From an uncultured Gammaproteobacteria bacterium (GTDB lineage Bacteria > Pseudomonadota > Gammaproteobacteria > SZUA-152): a stretch of 34,241 nucleotides of DNA. Below the pieces are notes generated by a model. It saw only the letters and a program-made list of their open reading frames with translations. It was not told where the DNA came from and searched no databases. The position numbers and the translations under genes are program-made. Positions 1 through 7,990 of this stretch are shown here, in pieces (positions within the stretch are counted from its first letter, which is position 1; each line of letters starts with the position of its first letter). The stretch lies in assembly GCA_913009875.1 (NCBI GenBank), contig CAJVYS010000023.1, positions 1-34,241 on the forward strand. The letters run 5' to 3'.

Positions 1-127
1 TTATGTGTGTTTTTTTTTTTTTTTTTTGTCTTTATTTTTTCTAGTTGTTTTTTTTTTTTTTCAAGCAGAAGACGGCATACGAGATATATCAGTGTGACTG
101 GAGTTCAGACGTGTGCTCTTCCGATCT
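1..127 (+). other. Sequencing artefact: poly-T plus Illumina TruSeq P7/i7 adapter at contig end
   Basis: caagcagaagacggcatacgagat + atatcagt (reverse complement ACTGATAT) + gtgactggagttcagacgtgtgctcttccgatct, ending at 127 and preceded by error-containing poly-T. The overlapping ORF ends in the adapter-derived peptide RSEEHTSELQSH. Confidence 0.98.
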
Positions 128-583
128 GATCATGCGCTTAAGCTGCTCGTTCATAGATCGTGGTTGGTATTCACCAGAGCCAGCTTTTCGTGGTGAGAGC
201 TTGTAGGGTTCGCCTCGGTCATTCAAAAAGAACTTACTCTCAGGAGAAACCCCGCGATATGCAGACAGATTGGATATCCCTACCCCCTTGGCAACCCGCC
301 ATCCAACATACCCCTCGAAGAACGGTAATACATGATCTTCCGTGTGGCACTCTCTGGAGATGCCGTTGAATGCAACGTGGCCCGGTAGCACCCAGATCCG
401 TAGGAATTCACCATCTTCAGCCAGCACGTCTTTTACTGAAAGCAGGGACATCTCGTAGGAGGTTAACCCCCAATACACCGCCCCCATGACTAACGCAACA
501 TTTCTCCGCCCAAAAGGTGGCGCTGCGTTGTTGTCCAGTAGCTGCTGAATATCGCTTTCCGTAAATAGTCTTTCGGTTGCCAT
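128..583 (-). CDS. Site-specific integrase / tyrosine recombinase-like protein, C-terminus truncated by adapter
   Basis: ORF 89..616, likely start MATERLF at 583. The segment RRNVALVMGAVYWGLTSYEMSLLSVKDVL resembles the start of a tyrosine recombinase catalytic domain. Everything after MNEQLKRMI is adapter. Confidence 0.55.
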
Positions 584-803
584 ACTTTTGTCAGTTCGTT
601 TGTCACAAAGCAACATTATATATTGTTATGTGACCTATATAGACCGGTTTTGTCAGTCGTGCAATGCGCGACATATGTGCAATGTGACACTTCGGGTGCC
701 GTTATATGCCCTCAATTTGACTCCAGCCGGTGTGGCCACTGAGTTCATTGGAATATTCCAGGTGCTGATATTGTTCTGAAGTCCAGTGGTTTCAACTGGC
801 TTC

Positions 804-852
804 CTGGATGCCGGAACAATTAAGCTTGTACCGGGCTTGATCCGGTATCCAG
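804..852. repeat. Imperfect inverted repeat (CTGGATgCCGGA...TCCGGtATCCAG)
   Basis: 12-bp arms at 804-815 and 841-852 with one mismatch, in non-coding DNA. Confidence 0.6.
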
Positions 853-1028
853 CATGACGATATGAAAGTTCACAGAACAGCCGTGATATGCGATAGGCCT
901 CTCATGCGACTTCGTGGCACTTTAGTCTTCTTGTGCGGGGTATCATCTGGTGCTAATGTTAAGATCAAATGATCTGGATCGGTGTGAAATCCCCACCGCT
1001 TTTTGTGTCGGCGAAGGAGAGAAAACCA

Positions 1029-1451
1029 ATGATACAGGCCGAAAAAATAGCTGCCGTCATGGGTATGCCCTGCAAACTGCATTCGCTCGGCGAGCTATCC
1101 GACGCCGTGGCCCAGGGTTTACCCAAAAAGGTGTTACAGGCCACCCTCAAACACATCACCACTGACCGTGAAGTGGCCAAGCGAATCAGTGACCAACTTA
1201 TCTCCCCGGCGACCTTTAAACGAAGACGTACTGTGCTCACCCCACAGGAAAGTGAACGCGTGGAGCGCCTTGCGCGTGTCTTTGCCACGGCCTATGAGGT
1301 CTGGGACGATGAAGAGGATACCCGTCAATTCCTCTTCACGCCCCACCCCATGCTTAATCATCACCGACCGATCGACGCCGCCATGTCTGAACTCGGTGCC
1401 CGCCAAGTAGAAGAGATCCTGTGGAACCTCCAGTATGGTTTCCCGGCGTAA
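1029..1451 (+). CDS. Type II toxin-antitoxin antitoxin, Xre/MbcA/ParS (DUF2384) family
   Basis: ORF 969..1451, internal ATG at 1029 after a purine-rich stretch (gaaggagagaaaacca). Two-part layout with C-terminal ARVFATAYEVWDDEEDTRQFLFTPHPMLNHHRPIDAAMSELGARQVEEILWNLQYG, typical of DUF2384 antitoxins. Overlaps the downstream RES gene. Confidence 0.85.
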   Translation: MIQAEKIAAVMGMPCKLHSLGELSDAVAQGLPKKVLQATLKHITTDREVAKRISDQLISPATFKRRRTVLTPQESERVERLARVFATAYEVWDDEEDTRQFLFTPHPMLNHHRPIDAAMSELGARQVEEILWNLQYGFPA

Positions 1452-1953
1452 AACTAAAACGGCGCTACACTCGCAGACCGCCTCTCGAAAGACCACGTCA
1501 GGCATCACAGCATACCGCATTGGCGACAGTCGTTTCCCGCTATTCGATGGACGTGGCGCCATGCTGAAAGGAGCCCGATGGAATTCACCGGGTCGCCCGG
1601 CTATCTGTGCCGCTTTAACCCAGGCCTGCGCCATGCTGGAAATTCTGGCCTGCGCCAATACAGGTAAAGTACCAAGGCATCACAAACTGATTACCATCGA
1701 TATCCCCAGCACCGTTGCCGTTGAGCAGATCGATCTTTCGCAGGTGCCCGGATGGGGTGATCGCAATTACCTGAAGAGCCGCCTCTACGGCGATCAATGG
1801 CTCACTGAACAACGCTCCGTCGCACTTATTGTGCCATCGGTTATTGCGAGCTATGACCACAACATTGTGATCAACCCACTGCATCCTGACAGTTCAAAGC
1901 TCACCATCAGTTGCGCAGAGGATATGCAATGGGGTGAACGATTATTCAGGTAA
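1435..1953 (+). CDS. RES-domain toxin (predicted NAD+-degrading)
   Basis: ITAYRIGDSRFPLFDGRGAMLKGARWNSPGRPAICAALTQACAMLEILA and ISCAEDMQWGERLF match the RES domain layout. Directly downstream of, and overlapping, the DUF2384 antitoxin. Confidence 0.85.
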   Translation: MVSRRKTKTALHSQTASRKTTSGITAYRIGDSRFPLFDGRGAMLKGARWNSPGRPAICAALTQACAMLEILACANTGKVPRHHKLITIDIPSTVAVEQIDLSQVPGWGDRNYLKSRLYGDQWLTEQRSVALIVPSVIASYDHNIVINPLHPDSSKLTISCAEDMQWGERLFR

Positions 1954-2024
1954 CCGTATAGTCGAAAAAGTCTGTACAGTTAGCGTTTCTGAATTTGCAA
2001 ACAGACGTAATAGTGGTCAGCAAT

Positions 2025-2627
2025 ATGACAACAAACACCGAGGTTGGCGGGGTGATCCTCGCCGGTGGTCAGGCCCGGCGCCTGGGGGGTGTGGACAAGG
2101 GTTTGATCGAGCTGTGCGGCAGCACCATGATCGAGCACAGCATTCATACCTTTGCCCCGCAAGTACAGCCGCTGATGATCAGCGCCAATCGCAATCTGGC
2201 GCACTACCGCGCCTTCGGCTTTGAGGTCATCGAAGACCGGTTCGGCTCCTTTGAAGGGCCGCTGGCCGGTCTGTGGCGCGCGCTGGAGGCCGCCCGGACT
2301 CCCCTGCTGGCCACCCTGCCCTGCGATGCGCCGCTGGCGCCGGATGACTTCGTTGCCCGCCTGCACCGCCATTTCATTCCAGGCCAGACGCTGGCCGCCA
2401 TCGCCCACGACGGCGAACGCCTGCAGCCGCTGTTTGGCCTGTTCAGCCGTGAGGTGTCTTCAGGGCTGGCGGATTTTCTCGATCAGGGCGGCAGAAAGGT
2501 TCATGACTGGGTAAAATCACTCGACCCGGTGCGGGTGGATTTCTCCGATTGTGTTGAGGCCTTTCGCAATGTGAATACTGCCGAAGACCTGGCGGCCATA
2601 CGGGACAAGATTCAATGTCAGACATAA
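2025..2627 (+). CDS. mobA: Molybdenum cofactor guanylyltransferase
   Basis: GVILAGGQARRLGGVDKGLIEL nucleotidyltransferase signature; followed by mobB and moeA. Confidence 0.93.
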   Translation: MTTNTEVGGVILAGGQARRLGGVDKGLIELCGSTMIEHSIHTFAPQVQPLMISANRNLAHYRAFGFEVIEDRFGSFEGPLAGLWRALEAARTPLLATLPCDAPLAPDDFVARLHRHFIPGQTLAAIAHDGERLQPLFGLFSREVSSGLADFLDQGGRKVHDWVKSLDPVRVDFSDCVEAFRNVNTAEDLAAIRDKIQCQT

Positions 2628-3211
2628 TCATAAACCAGACCCTCTCCCATGCCCGCGTGCCCGTGATCGGCTTTGTGGCCTTCAGCGGCACCGGCAAGAC
2701 GACCCTGCTGACCCACTTGATCCCGCGCTTGCGCGAACAGGGGGTGCGGCTGGCCGCGGTCAAACACTCTCACCACCGCTTTGATATCGATACGCCCGGC
2801 AAGGACAGTTACGAGCTGCGCAAGGCCGGCGCCGAGCAGATGTTGGTGGCCTCTCAGCGACGCTGGGCGCTGATGGTGGAAAATACCGACAGCGGCGAAG
2901 AGCCTTGCCTGAATGAACTGATCGGCCACTTCGACCAGTCCTGCATCGATCTGATTCTGGTAGAGGGCTTCAAGCATGAGGCCTTCCCCAAGATTGAGCT
3001 GCACCGGCCGGAACTCGGCCACGGCCTGCTGTATCCCGATGATGCCAATATTATTGCCTTTGCCTGTACTGAGGCCGGGGTCATGAATACCTCGGCGCGC
3101 CCTGTTCCCTTTCTGGATCTGAACCGGCCGCAGGAGATTGCCGACTTTCTGATTACTCGTTTTGCCCTGACACCTAGTGTAATAATCGATTCCACAGATA
3201 TAAAAGGTTGA
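2615..3211 (+). CDS. mobB: Molybdopterin-guanine dinucleotide biosynthesis adaptor protein MobB
   Basis: GFVAFSGTGKTTLLTHLIPRL P-loop and VKHSHHRFDIDTPGKDSYELRKAGA; overlaps mobA. Confidence 0.93.
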   Translation: MSDIIINQTLSHARVPVIGFVAFSGTGKTTLLTHLIPRLREQGVRLAAVKHSHHRFDIDTPGKDSYELRKAGAEQMLVASQRRWALMVENTDSGEEPCLNELIGHFDQSCIDLILVEGFKHEAFPKIELHRPELGHGLLYPDDANIIAFACTEAGVMNTSARPVPFLDLNRPQEIADFLITRFALTPSVIIDSTDIKG

Positions 3212-3215
3212 ACCC

Positions 3216-4478
3216 ATGACAGACAAGACACCGCCGCTGCACGCCTGCGACGATTTTGATCCGAATTCAGTGCATGTCGACGAGGCCCGCAAACGTATCC
3301 TCGATACATTGAATACCGTGAGTGGCATCGAACAACTTGCGGTGCGGCAATGCCTCAGCCGGGTTCTCGCCGAGGACATCCATTCCACCATTGATGTGCC
3401 CTCACATATCAACTCGGCCATGGACGGCTATGCCCTGCAAGGCGACGATATCCCAGCCGATGGCACGGCCAGTCTCGACATCATCGGTCGCGCCATGGCC
3501 GGTGCCCCGTTCCCGGGCAGCGTGGCCACGGGACAATGCGTGCGCATCATGACCGGGGCCAAGATGCCGCAGGGTGCCGATACGGTCATCATGCAGGAAA
3601 ATGTCACTGTCGAGGGTGAGCGGATCATCATCGGCAGCGGCCACAAAGCGGGACAGAATGTGCGCCAGGCTGGCGAGGATCTGGCTACTGGCGAGTGTGT
3701 ATTCAGTGCCGGCAAGCTCATCACCCCGGCCGATCTCGGCATGCTGGCCTCCATGGGCATTGCCGAGGTGCGGGTGCAGCGGCGGGTACGCGTGGCCTTT
3801 TTCTCCACCGGTGATGAACTGCGCAGTGTCGGTCAGCCACTGGGCGACGGCCAGATTTATGACAGCAACCGCTATACCCTGCATGGCATGCTGACTCGCC
3901 TGGGCGTCGAGCTGCTGGACATGGGTGTGATTGCGGATCGCCGCGATGATATCGAAAATGCCTTTCAGAGTGCCGCACAGATTGCGGACGTGCTGATCAC
4001 CTCCGGCGGTGTGTCCGTGGGTGAGGCGGATTTTGTCAAGGAGACGCTGGAGAAGATCGGCGAGGTCAATTTCTGGAAGATTGCCATGAAGCCGGGCCGC
4101 CCACTTGCCGTTGGACGCATCGGGCAATGCCAATTTTTTGGTCTGCCCGGCAACCCGGTGTCCGCCATGGTGACCTTTTATCAATTCGTCCAGCCGGCGC
4201 TGCAACGCTTGTCCGGGCAGGCTGTGCCCCCTCCCCTGCTGCTGAAAGCAAGAACCACTTCAAAACTGAAAAAGGCGCCGGGTCGTATCGACTATCAGCG
4301 CGGCTGGCTGGAGACAGACGACCGGGGTGAGCTGGTGGTACAGAGTACCGGCCAGCAGGGCTCCGGCATGCTGAGTTCCATGGGCAAGGCGAACTGCTTT
4401 ATCGTGTTGCCGTTGGAAAGCAAGGGTATTGAGGCCGGTAGTGTGGTGACCGTGCAGCCTTTTGCGGGGTTGATCTGA
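3216..4478 (+). CDS. moeA: Molybdopterin molybdotransferase MoeA
   Basis: INSAMDGYALQGDD, TGDELRSVGQPLGDGQIYDSN, ITSGGVSVGEADFVKE, KPGRPLAVGRIGQCQFFGLPGNPVSAMVTF. Confidence 0.95.
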   Translation: MTDKTPPLHACDDFDPNSVHVDEARKRILDTLNTVSGIEQLAVRQCLSRVLAEDIHSTIDVPSHINSAMDGYALQGDDIPADGTASLDIIGRAMAGAPFPGSVATGQCVRIMTGAKMPQGADTVIMQENVTVEGERIIIGSGHKAGQNVRQAGEDLATGECVFSAGKLITPADLGMLASMGIAEVRVQRRVRVAFFSTGDELRSVGQPLGDGQIYDSNRYTLHGMLTRLGVELLDMGVIADRRDDIENAFQSAAQIADVLITSGGVSVGEADFVKETLEKIGEVNFWKIAMKPGRPLAVGRIGQCQFFGLPGNPVSAMVTFYQFVQPALQRLSGQAVPPPLLLKARTTSKLKKAPGRIDYQRGWLETDDRGELVVQSTGQQGSGMLSSMGKANCFIVLPLESKGIEAGSVVTVQPFAGLI

Positions 4479-4550
4479 GCGTCTGTTTCACAACAGTCAG
4501 ACATGAATGGGGGGGCCAGGCTGTATCTCCATTGGGCGGGTTTTCACCTG

Positions 4551-4612
4551 CCGAGGTCATCGTGCGCATGGCGCACACTACGGGCAGGTGTAGGGTGCGC
4601 CGTGCGCACGAT
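4551..4612. repeat. 62-bp palindromic intergenic repeat, copy 1
   Basis: ccgaggtcATCGTGCGCATGGCGCACACTACgggcaggtGTAGGGTGCGCCGTGCGCACGAT: 23-bp arms, two mismatches, 8-nt loop. Second copy at 4919-4980 with three substitutions. Confidence 0.9.
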
Positions 4613-4671
4613 ATGGACAGGTATCTCTCTGTGAATTCCATCGCCCTGTGGCGAACTGAATGAATAGTCTA

Positions 4672-4795
4672 TGTAGGATGCTGGTGAGCGGTAGCGAATC
4701 GCATCGATCGAGAGCGGTGACGCCTGCAATCACCAACACTCAGAACTTGATAACACGCGAACGATGCGGTTCGCTACCGCTCACCACATCCTACA
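4672..4795. repeat. Long inverted repeat, ~34-bp arms
   Basis: tgtaggatgctggtgagcggtagcgaatcgcatcg (from 4672) is near-perfectly complementary to cgatgcggttcgctaccgctcaccacatcctaca (4762-4795). Confidence 0.85.
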
Positions 4796-4803
4796 CGGAA
4801 GTC

Positions 4804-4818
4804 CGGACTTTCAGTCCG
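4804..4818. repeat. Short perfect hairpin CGGACT-ttc-AGTCCG
   Basis: 6-bp perfect arms, 3-nt loop. Confidence 0.6.
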
Positions 4819-4830
4819 TAAATCTAGCAA

Positions 4831-4909
4831 GTAGCCTGGGTTGAGCCTGCGAAACCCGGGAGTTTATCGTGCCGCCTCCCCCGGGTTTCGCAGGCTCAAC
4901 CCAGGCTAC
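4831..4909. repeat. Perfect 30-bp inverted repeat
   Basis: gtagcctgggttgagcctgcgaaacccggg (4831-4860) and cccgggtttcgcaggctcaacccaggctac (4880-4909), 19-nt loop. Confidence 0.95.
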
Positions 4910-4918
4910 GTTTCTATC

Positions 4919-4980
4919 CCGAGGTCATCGTGCGCATGGCGCACGCTACGGGCAGGTGTAGTGTGCGCCGTGCGCACAAT
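4919..4980. repeat. 62-bp palindromic intergenic repeat, copy 2, abutting the nuoN stop codon
   Basis: ccgaggtcatcgtgcgcatggcgcacgctacgggcaggtgtagtgtgcgccgtgcgcacaat; 59/62 identical to copy 1. Confidence 0.9.
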
Positions 4981-6431
4981 TAACCTATCGCGGCCACACA
5001 CAGCGCCAGCAGGCTGCCCGGCATCAAACCCAGGTAAAGTATGCCCAACGCATTGGCGGACAGGATGATGCGCATGTCGGCCGTGGTCTCCAGCGGTGAC
5101 GTATCGACCGGCTTGTCGAAATACATCAGCTTGATGACACGAAGATAATAGAACACACCGATGATGGAGAAGATCACACCAAGCACGGCCAGCCAGGTCA
5201 GGCCAACGCCAACGACGGATTGCAGCACCGCCAGCTTGGCATAGAAACCAACGGTCGGCGGAACACCGGCCATGGAGAACATCAGGATCAGCATCATGAA
5301 GGCAAACCAGGGGCTGCGTTCACTCAGGCCCTTGAAGTCTTCCAGTCGATCCGCCTCAAAGCCGGAACGGCTCAACAGCAGGATCATGCCGAAGCCACCG
5401 GCGGCCATCAGCGCGTAGGTAATGGCATAGAACATGGCGGAGGAATAACCCTCCGCGGTGCCGGCCAGGATTCCCAGCAGCAGGAAGCCGACATGGGAAA
5501 TGGTCGAATAGGCCAGCATGCGCTTGATGTTGGCCTGTGCGATGGCAACGATGTTACCCACCGCCATGGACAGTACCGCCATGATGATGAGGATCTCCTG
5601 CCACTGCACATGCATGTCGCCCAGCCCTTCCACCAACAGGCGCATGACCATGGCGAAAGCGGCGATCTTCGGCGCAGCGCTGATGTACAGGGTAATGGCC
5701 GTCGGTGCGCCGTGGTAGACATCGGGCAACCACATGTGGAATGGCACCGCTCCCAACTTGAAGGCCATGCCGACGATCACCAGCACCATGCCGAGGCTGG
5801 CGACCATCATCTTCGAGTCATCCAGGGACTTGATGGCGGCATTGATCTCCGCCAGATCCAGACTGCCGGTGATGCCATAAATAAGTGACATGCCGTACAA
5901 CAACATGCCCGAAGCCAGTGCTCCGAGAACGAAGTACTTCATCGCCGCTTCAGTGGCATTGATGGAGTCACGGTGCAGGGCGACCATGGCGTACATGCAC
6001 AGGGAGAGCAGTTCCAGACCCAGATAGAGGGTGAGCATGTTTTGCGCGGAAATCAGCACCATCATGCCCAGCACACCAAACAGGCCAAGGGTAAAAAATT
6101 CACCCTTGAACAGGTTACGGGCGATCAGATAGTTGCGCGAATAGACGAATACCGCGGCGGTCACGAGGTAGACAAAGACCTTCAACACATCCCCCATGGG
6201 ATCACTGACGAAGCTTCCACTGAAGGTCAGCACCGTTTCGCCCGTATGCAGGGTAATGGTCAACACGGCGGCGCCGACCAGGGTGGCGAGGGACATCAGG
6301 TAGGTAATCACCTTTTTGTCATCGCGCACATACAGGTCGGCAAGCAGGATCACGCAGGTCGCTGTGAGAACAAATATCTCCGGAACCGCCGGCAGGAGGT
6401 TCGGCATTTCAAAGCTGCTTGGGGTCATCAT
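4980..6431 (-). CDS. nuoN: NADH-quinone oxidoreductase subunit N
   Basis: 483 aa polytopic proton-pumping subunit ([50 protein letters not shown]); last gene of the nuo operon. Confidence 0.95.
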   Translation of the reverse strand: MMTPSSFEMPNLLPAVPEIFVLTATCVILLADLYVRDDKKVITYLMSLATLVGAAVLTITLHTGETVLTFSGSFVSDPMGDVLKVFVYLVTAAVFVYSRNYLIARNLFKGEFFTLGLFGVLGMMVLISAQNMLTLYLGLELLSLCMYAMVALHRDSINATEAAMKYFVLGALASGMLLYGMSLIYGITGSLDLAEINAAIKSLDDSKMMVASLGMVLVIVGMAFKLGAVPFHMWLPDVYHGAPTAITLYISAAPKIAAFAMVMRLLVEGLGDMHVQWQEILIIMAVLSMAVGNIVAIAQANIKRMLAYSTISHVGFLLLGILAGTAEGYSSAMFYAITYALMAAGGFGMILLLSRSGFEADRLEDFKGLSERSPWFAFMMLILMFSMAGVPPTVGFYAKLAVLQSVVGVGLTWLAVLGVIFSIIGVFYYLRVIKLMYFDKPVDTSPLETTADMRIILSANALGILYLGLMPGSLLALCVAAIG

Positions 6432-7945
6432 AGTTTCGAGTGCATCACTTGTTCAATAAGGTGGTCGACCGTTGCATGCATCACATCCAACAGCGGTGCG
6501 GGCCACAAACCCAGTGCGAGTACGGCAACGGCCAGTACGCCCAAGACAAAAAATTCACGCTTGTTGACATCCTTGAGGGCGGCAACATTGTCGTTGGCGA
6601 CTTCGCCGAAGAGCACGCGCTTGACCATCCACAGGGTGTAGGCGGCGCCAAAGATCAGCGTGGTGGCGGCCAGGAAGGCGATCCAGAAGTTGGCCTTGAA
6701 GGCGGCTAGGATGACCATGAATTCACCAACGAAGCCAGAGGTCCCGGGCAGGCCCGCATTGGCCATGGCGAACAACACCATGAACGCGGCAAAGATCGGC
6801 ATGGTGTTGGCAACACCACCATAGTCGGCAATCTGACGGCTGTGCATGCGGTCATACATAACACCGACACAGAGGAACATGGCGCCGGAGATAAAGCCAT
6901 GGGAAATCATCTGCACCAGCGCGCCTTCGATGGCCATGGCCATGCCCTGGGTGCTGCCGGTATTTTCCAGGATGGCGAAGATGATGAAGAAACCCAGGGT
7001 GACGAAACCCATGTGCGCAATGGACGAATAGGCAATCAGCTTCTTCATGTCCTTTTGCACCAGGGCGACAAAGGCGATATAGACCACGGCGATCAGCGAC
7101 AGGGTGATCATCAGCCAGTCCAGCTTCATCGAGGCATCCGGTGTAATCGGCAGACTGAAGCGCACGAAACCATAGGTGCCCATCTTCAGCATGATGGCCG
7201 CCAGGATCACCGAACCACCGGTGGGTGCTTCCACATGCGCGTCCGGCAACCAGGTGTGCACCGGCCACATGGGCACCTTGACGGCGAAGGCGATCAGGAA
7301 GGCGAGGAAGATCAGTATCTGCTCGGTCATCCCCAGCGGCATGTTCTGCATATCGAGAATGCCGAAGGAACCGGACTGAATATACATGTAGATCAGTGCG
7401 ACCAGCATGAATACCGAACCGAGGAAGGTATACAGGAAGAACTTGATGGTGGCGTAAACGCGCCGCTCACCGCCCCAGATGCCGATGATCAGGAACATCG
7501 GGATCAGCATCGCTTCCCACAGCACATAGAACAGAATCGAATCCAGTGCGCAGAACACACCGATCATCAGGCCGTCCATGATCAGGAAGGCGGCCATGTA
7601 TTGGGCGGGCTTGTATTTGATCACTTCCCAACCGGCTATCACCACCAGCACAGTGGAGAAGGCGGTCAGCAGTATCAGCGGCATGGAAATGCCATCGATA
7701 CCCAGGTGGTAATTGATATTGAAGGCCGGGATCCAGCTGACGTATTCGACAAACTGCATCTGGTAGGTGCTGTTGTCGAAACCGGTCCACAGCGGGATCG
7801 TCAGCAGGAAGGTCAGTACGGAAACGGCCAGGGCGATCATACGCGCCAGCGGGGCCTGCTCGTCCTTGCTGAAAAACAGCACCAGCAGGCCGCCGATGAT
7901 CGGCGTCCAGATGACCAAACTGAGTAGAGGCAAATCAGCCAACAT
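6428..7945 (-). CDS. nuoM: NADH-quinone oxidoreductase subunit M
   Basis: [51 protein letters not shown]; overlaps nuoN. Confidence 0.95.
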   Translation of the reverse strand: MLADLPLLSLVIWTPIIGGLLVLFFSKDEQAPLARMIALAVSVLTFLLTIPLWTGFDNSTYQMQFVEYVSWIPAFNINYHLGIDGISMPLILLTAFSTVLVVIAGWEVIKYKPAQYMAAFLIMDGLMIGVFCALDSILFYVLWEAMLIPMFLIIGIWGGERRVYATIKFFLYTFLGSVFMLVALIYMYIQSGSFGILDMQNMPLGMTEQILIFLAFLIAFAVKVPMWPVHTWLPDAHVEAPTGGSVILAAIMLKMGTYGFVRFSLPITPDASMKLDWLMITLSLIAVVYIAFVALVQKDMKKLIAYSSIAHMGFVTLGFFIIFAILENTGSTQGMAMAIEGALVQMISHGFISGAMFLCVGVMYDRMHSRQIADYGGVANTMPIFAAFMVLFAMANAGLPGTSGFVGEFMVILAAFKANFWIAFLAATTLIFGAAYTLWMVKRVLFGEVANDNVAALKDVNKREFFVLGVLAVAVLALGLWPAPLLDVMHATVDHLIEQVMHSKL

Positions 7946-7990
7946 GCAACAAGACCTTTTTCTGTTTTCTTTTCGTTTGAAATATTTGGG

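Noticed and set aside
963-974. GATCA-aa-TGATC as operator for the Xre-RES promoter
   Set aside because: Only 5-bp arms, and the nearby -35/-10 candidate (TTGTGC/TAATGT) is weak; too little evidence to list as a feature.
4551-4980. Possible CRISPR or small RNA gene from repeated hairpins
   Set aside because: Only two copies of the repeat, no regular spacers and no cas genes; better explained as palindromic intergenic repeats.
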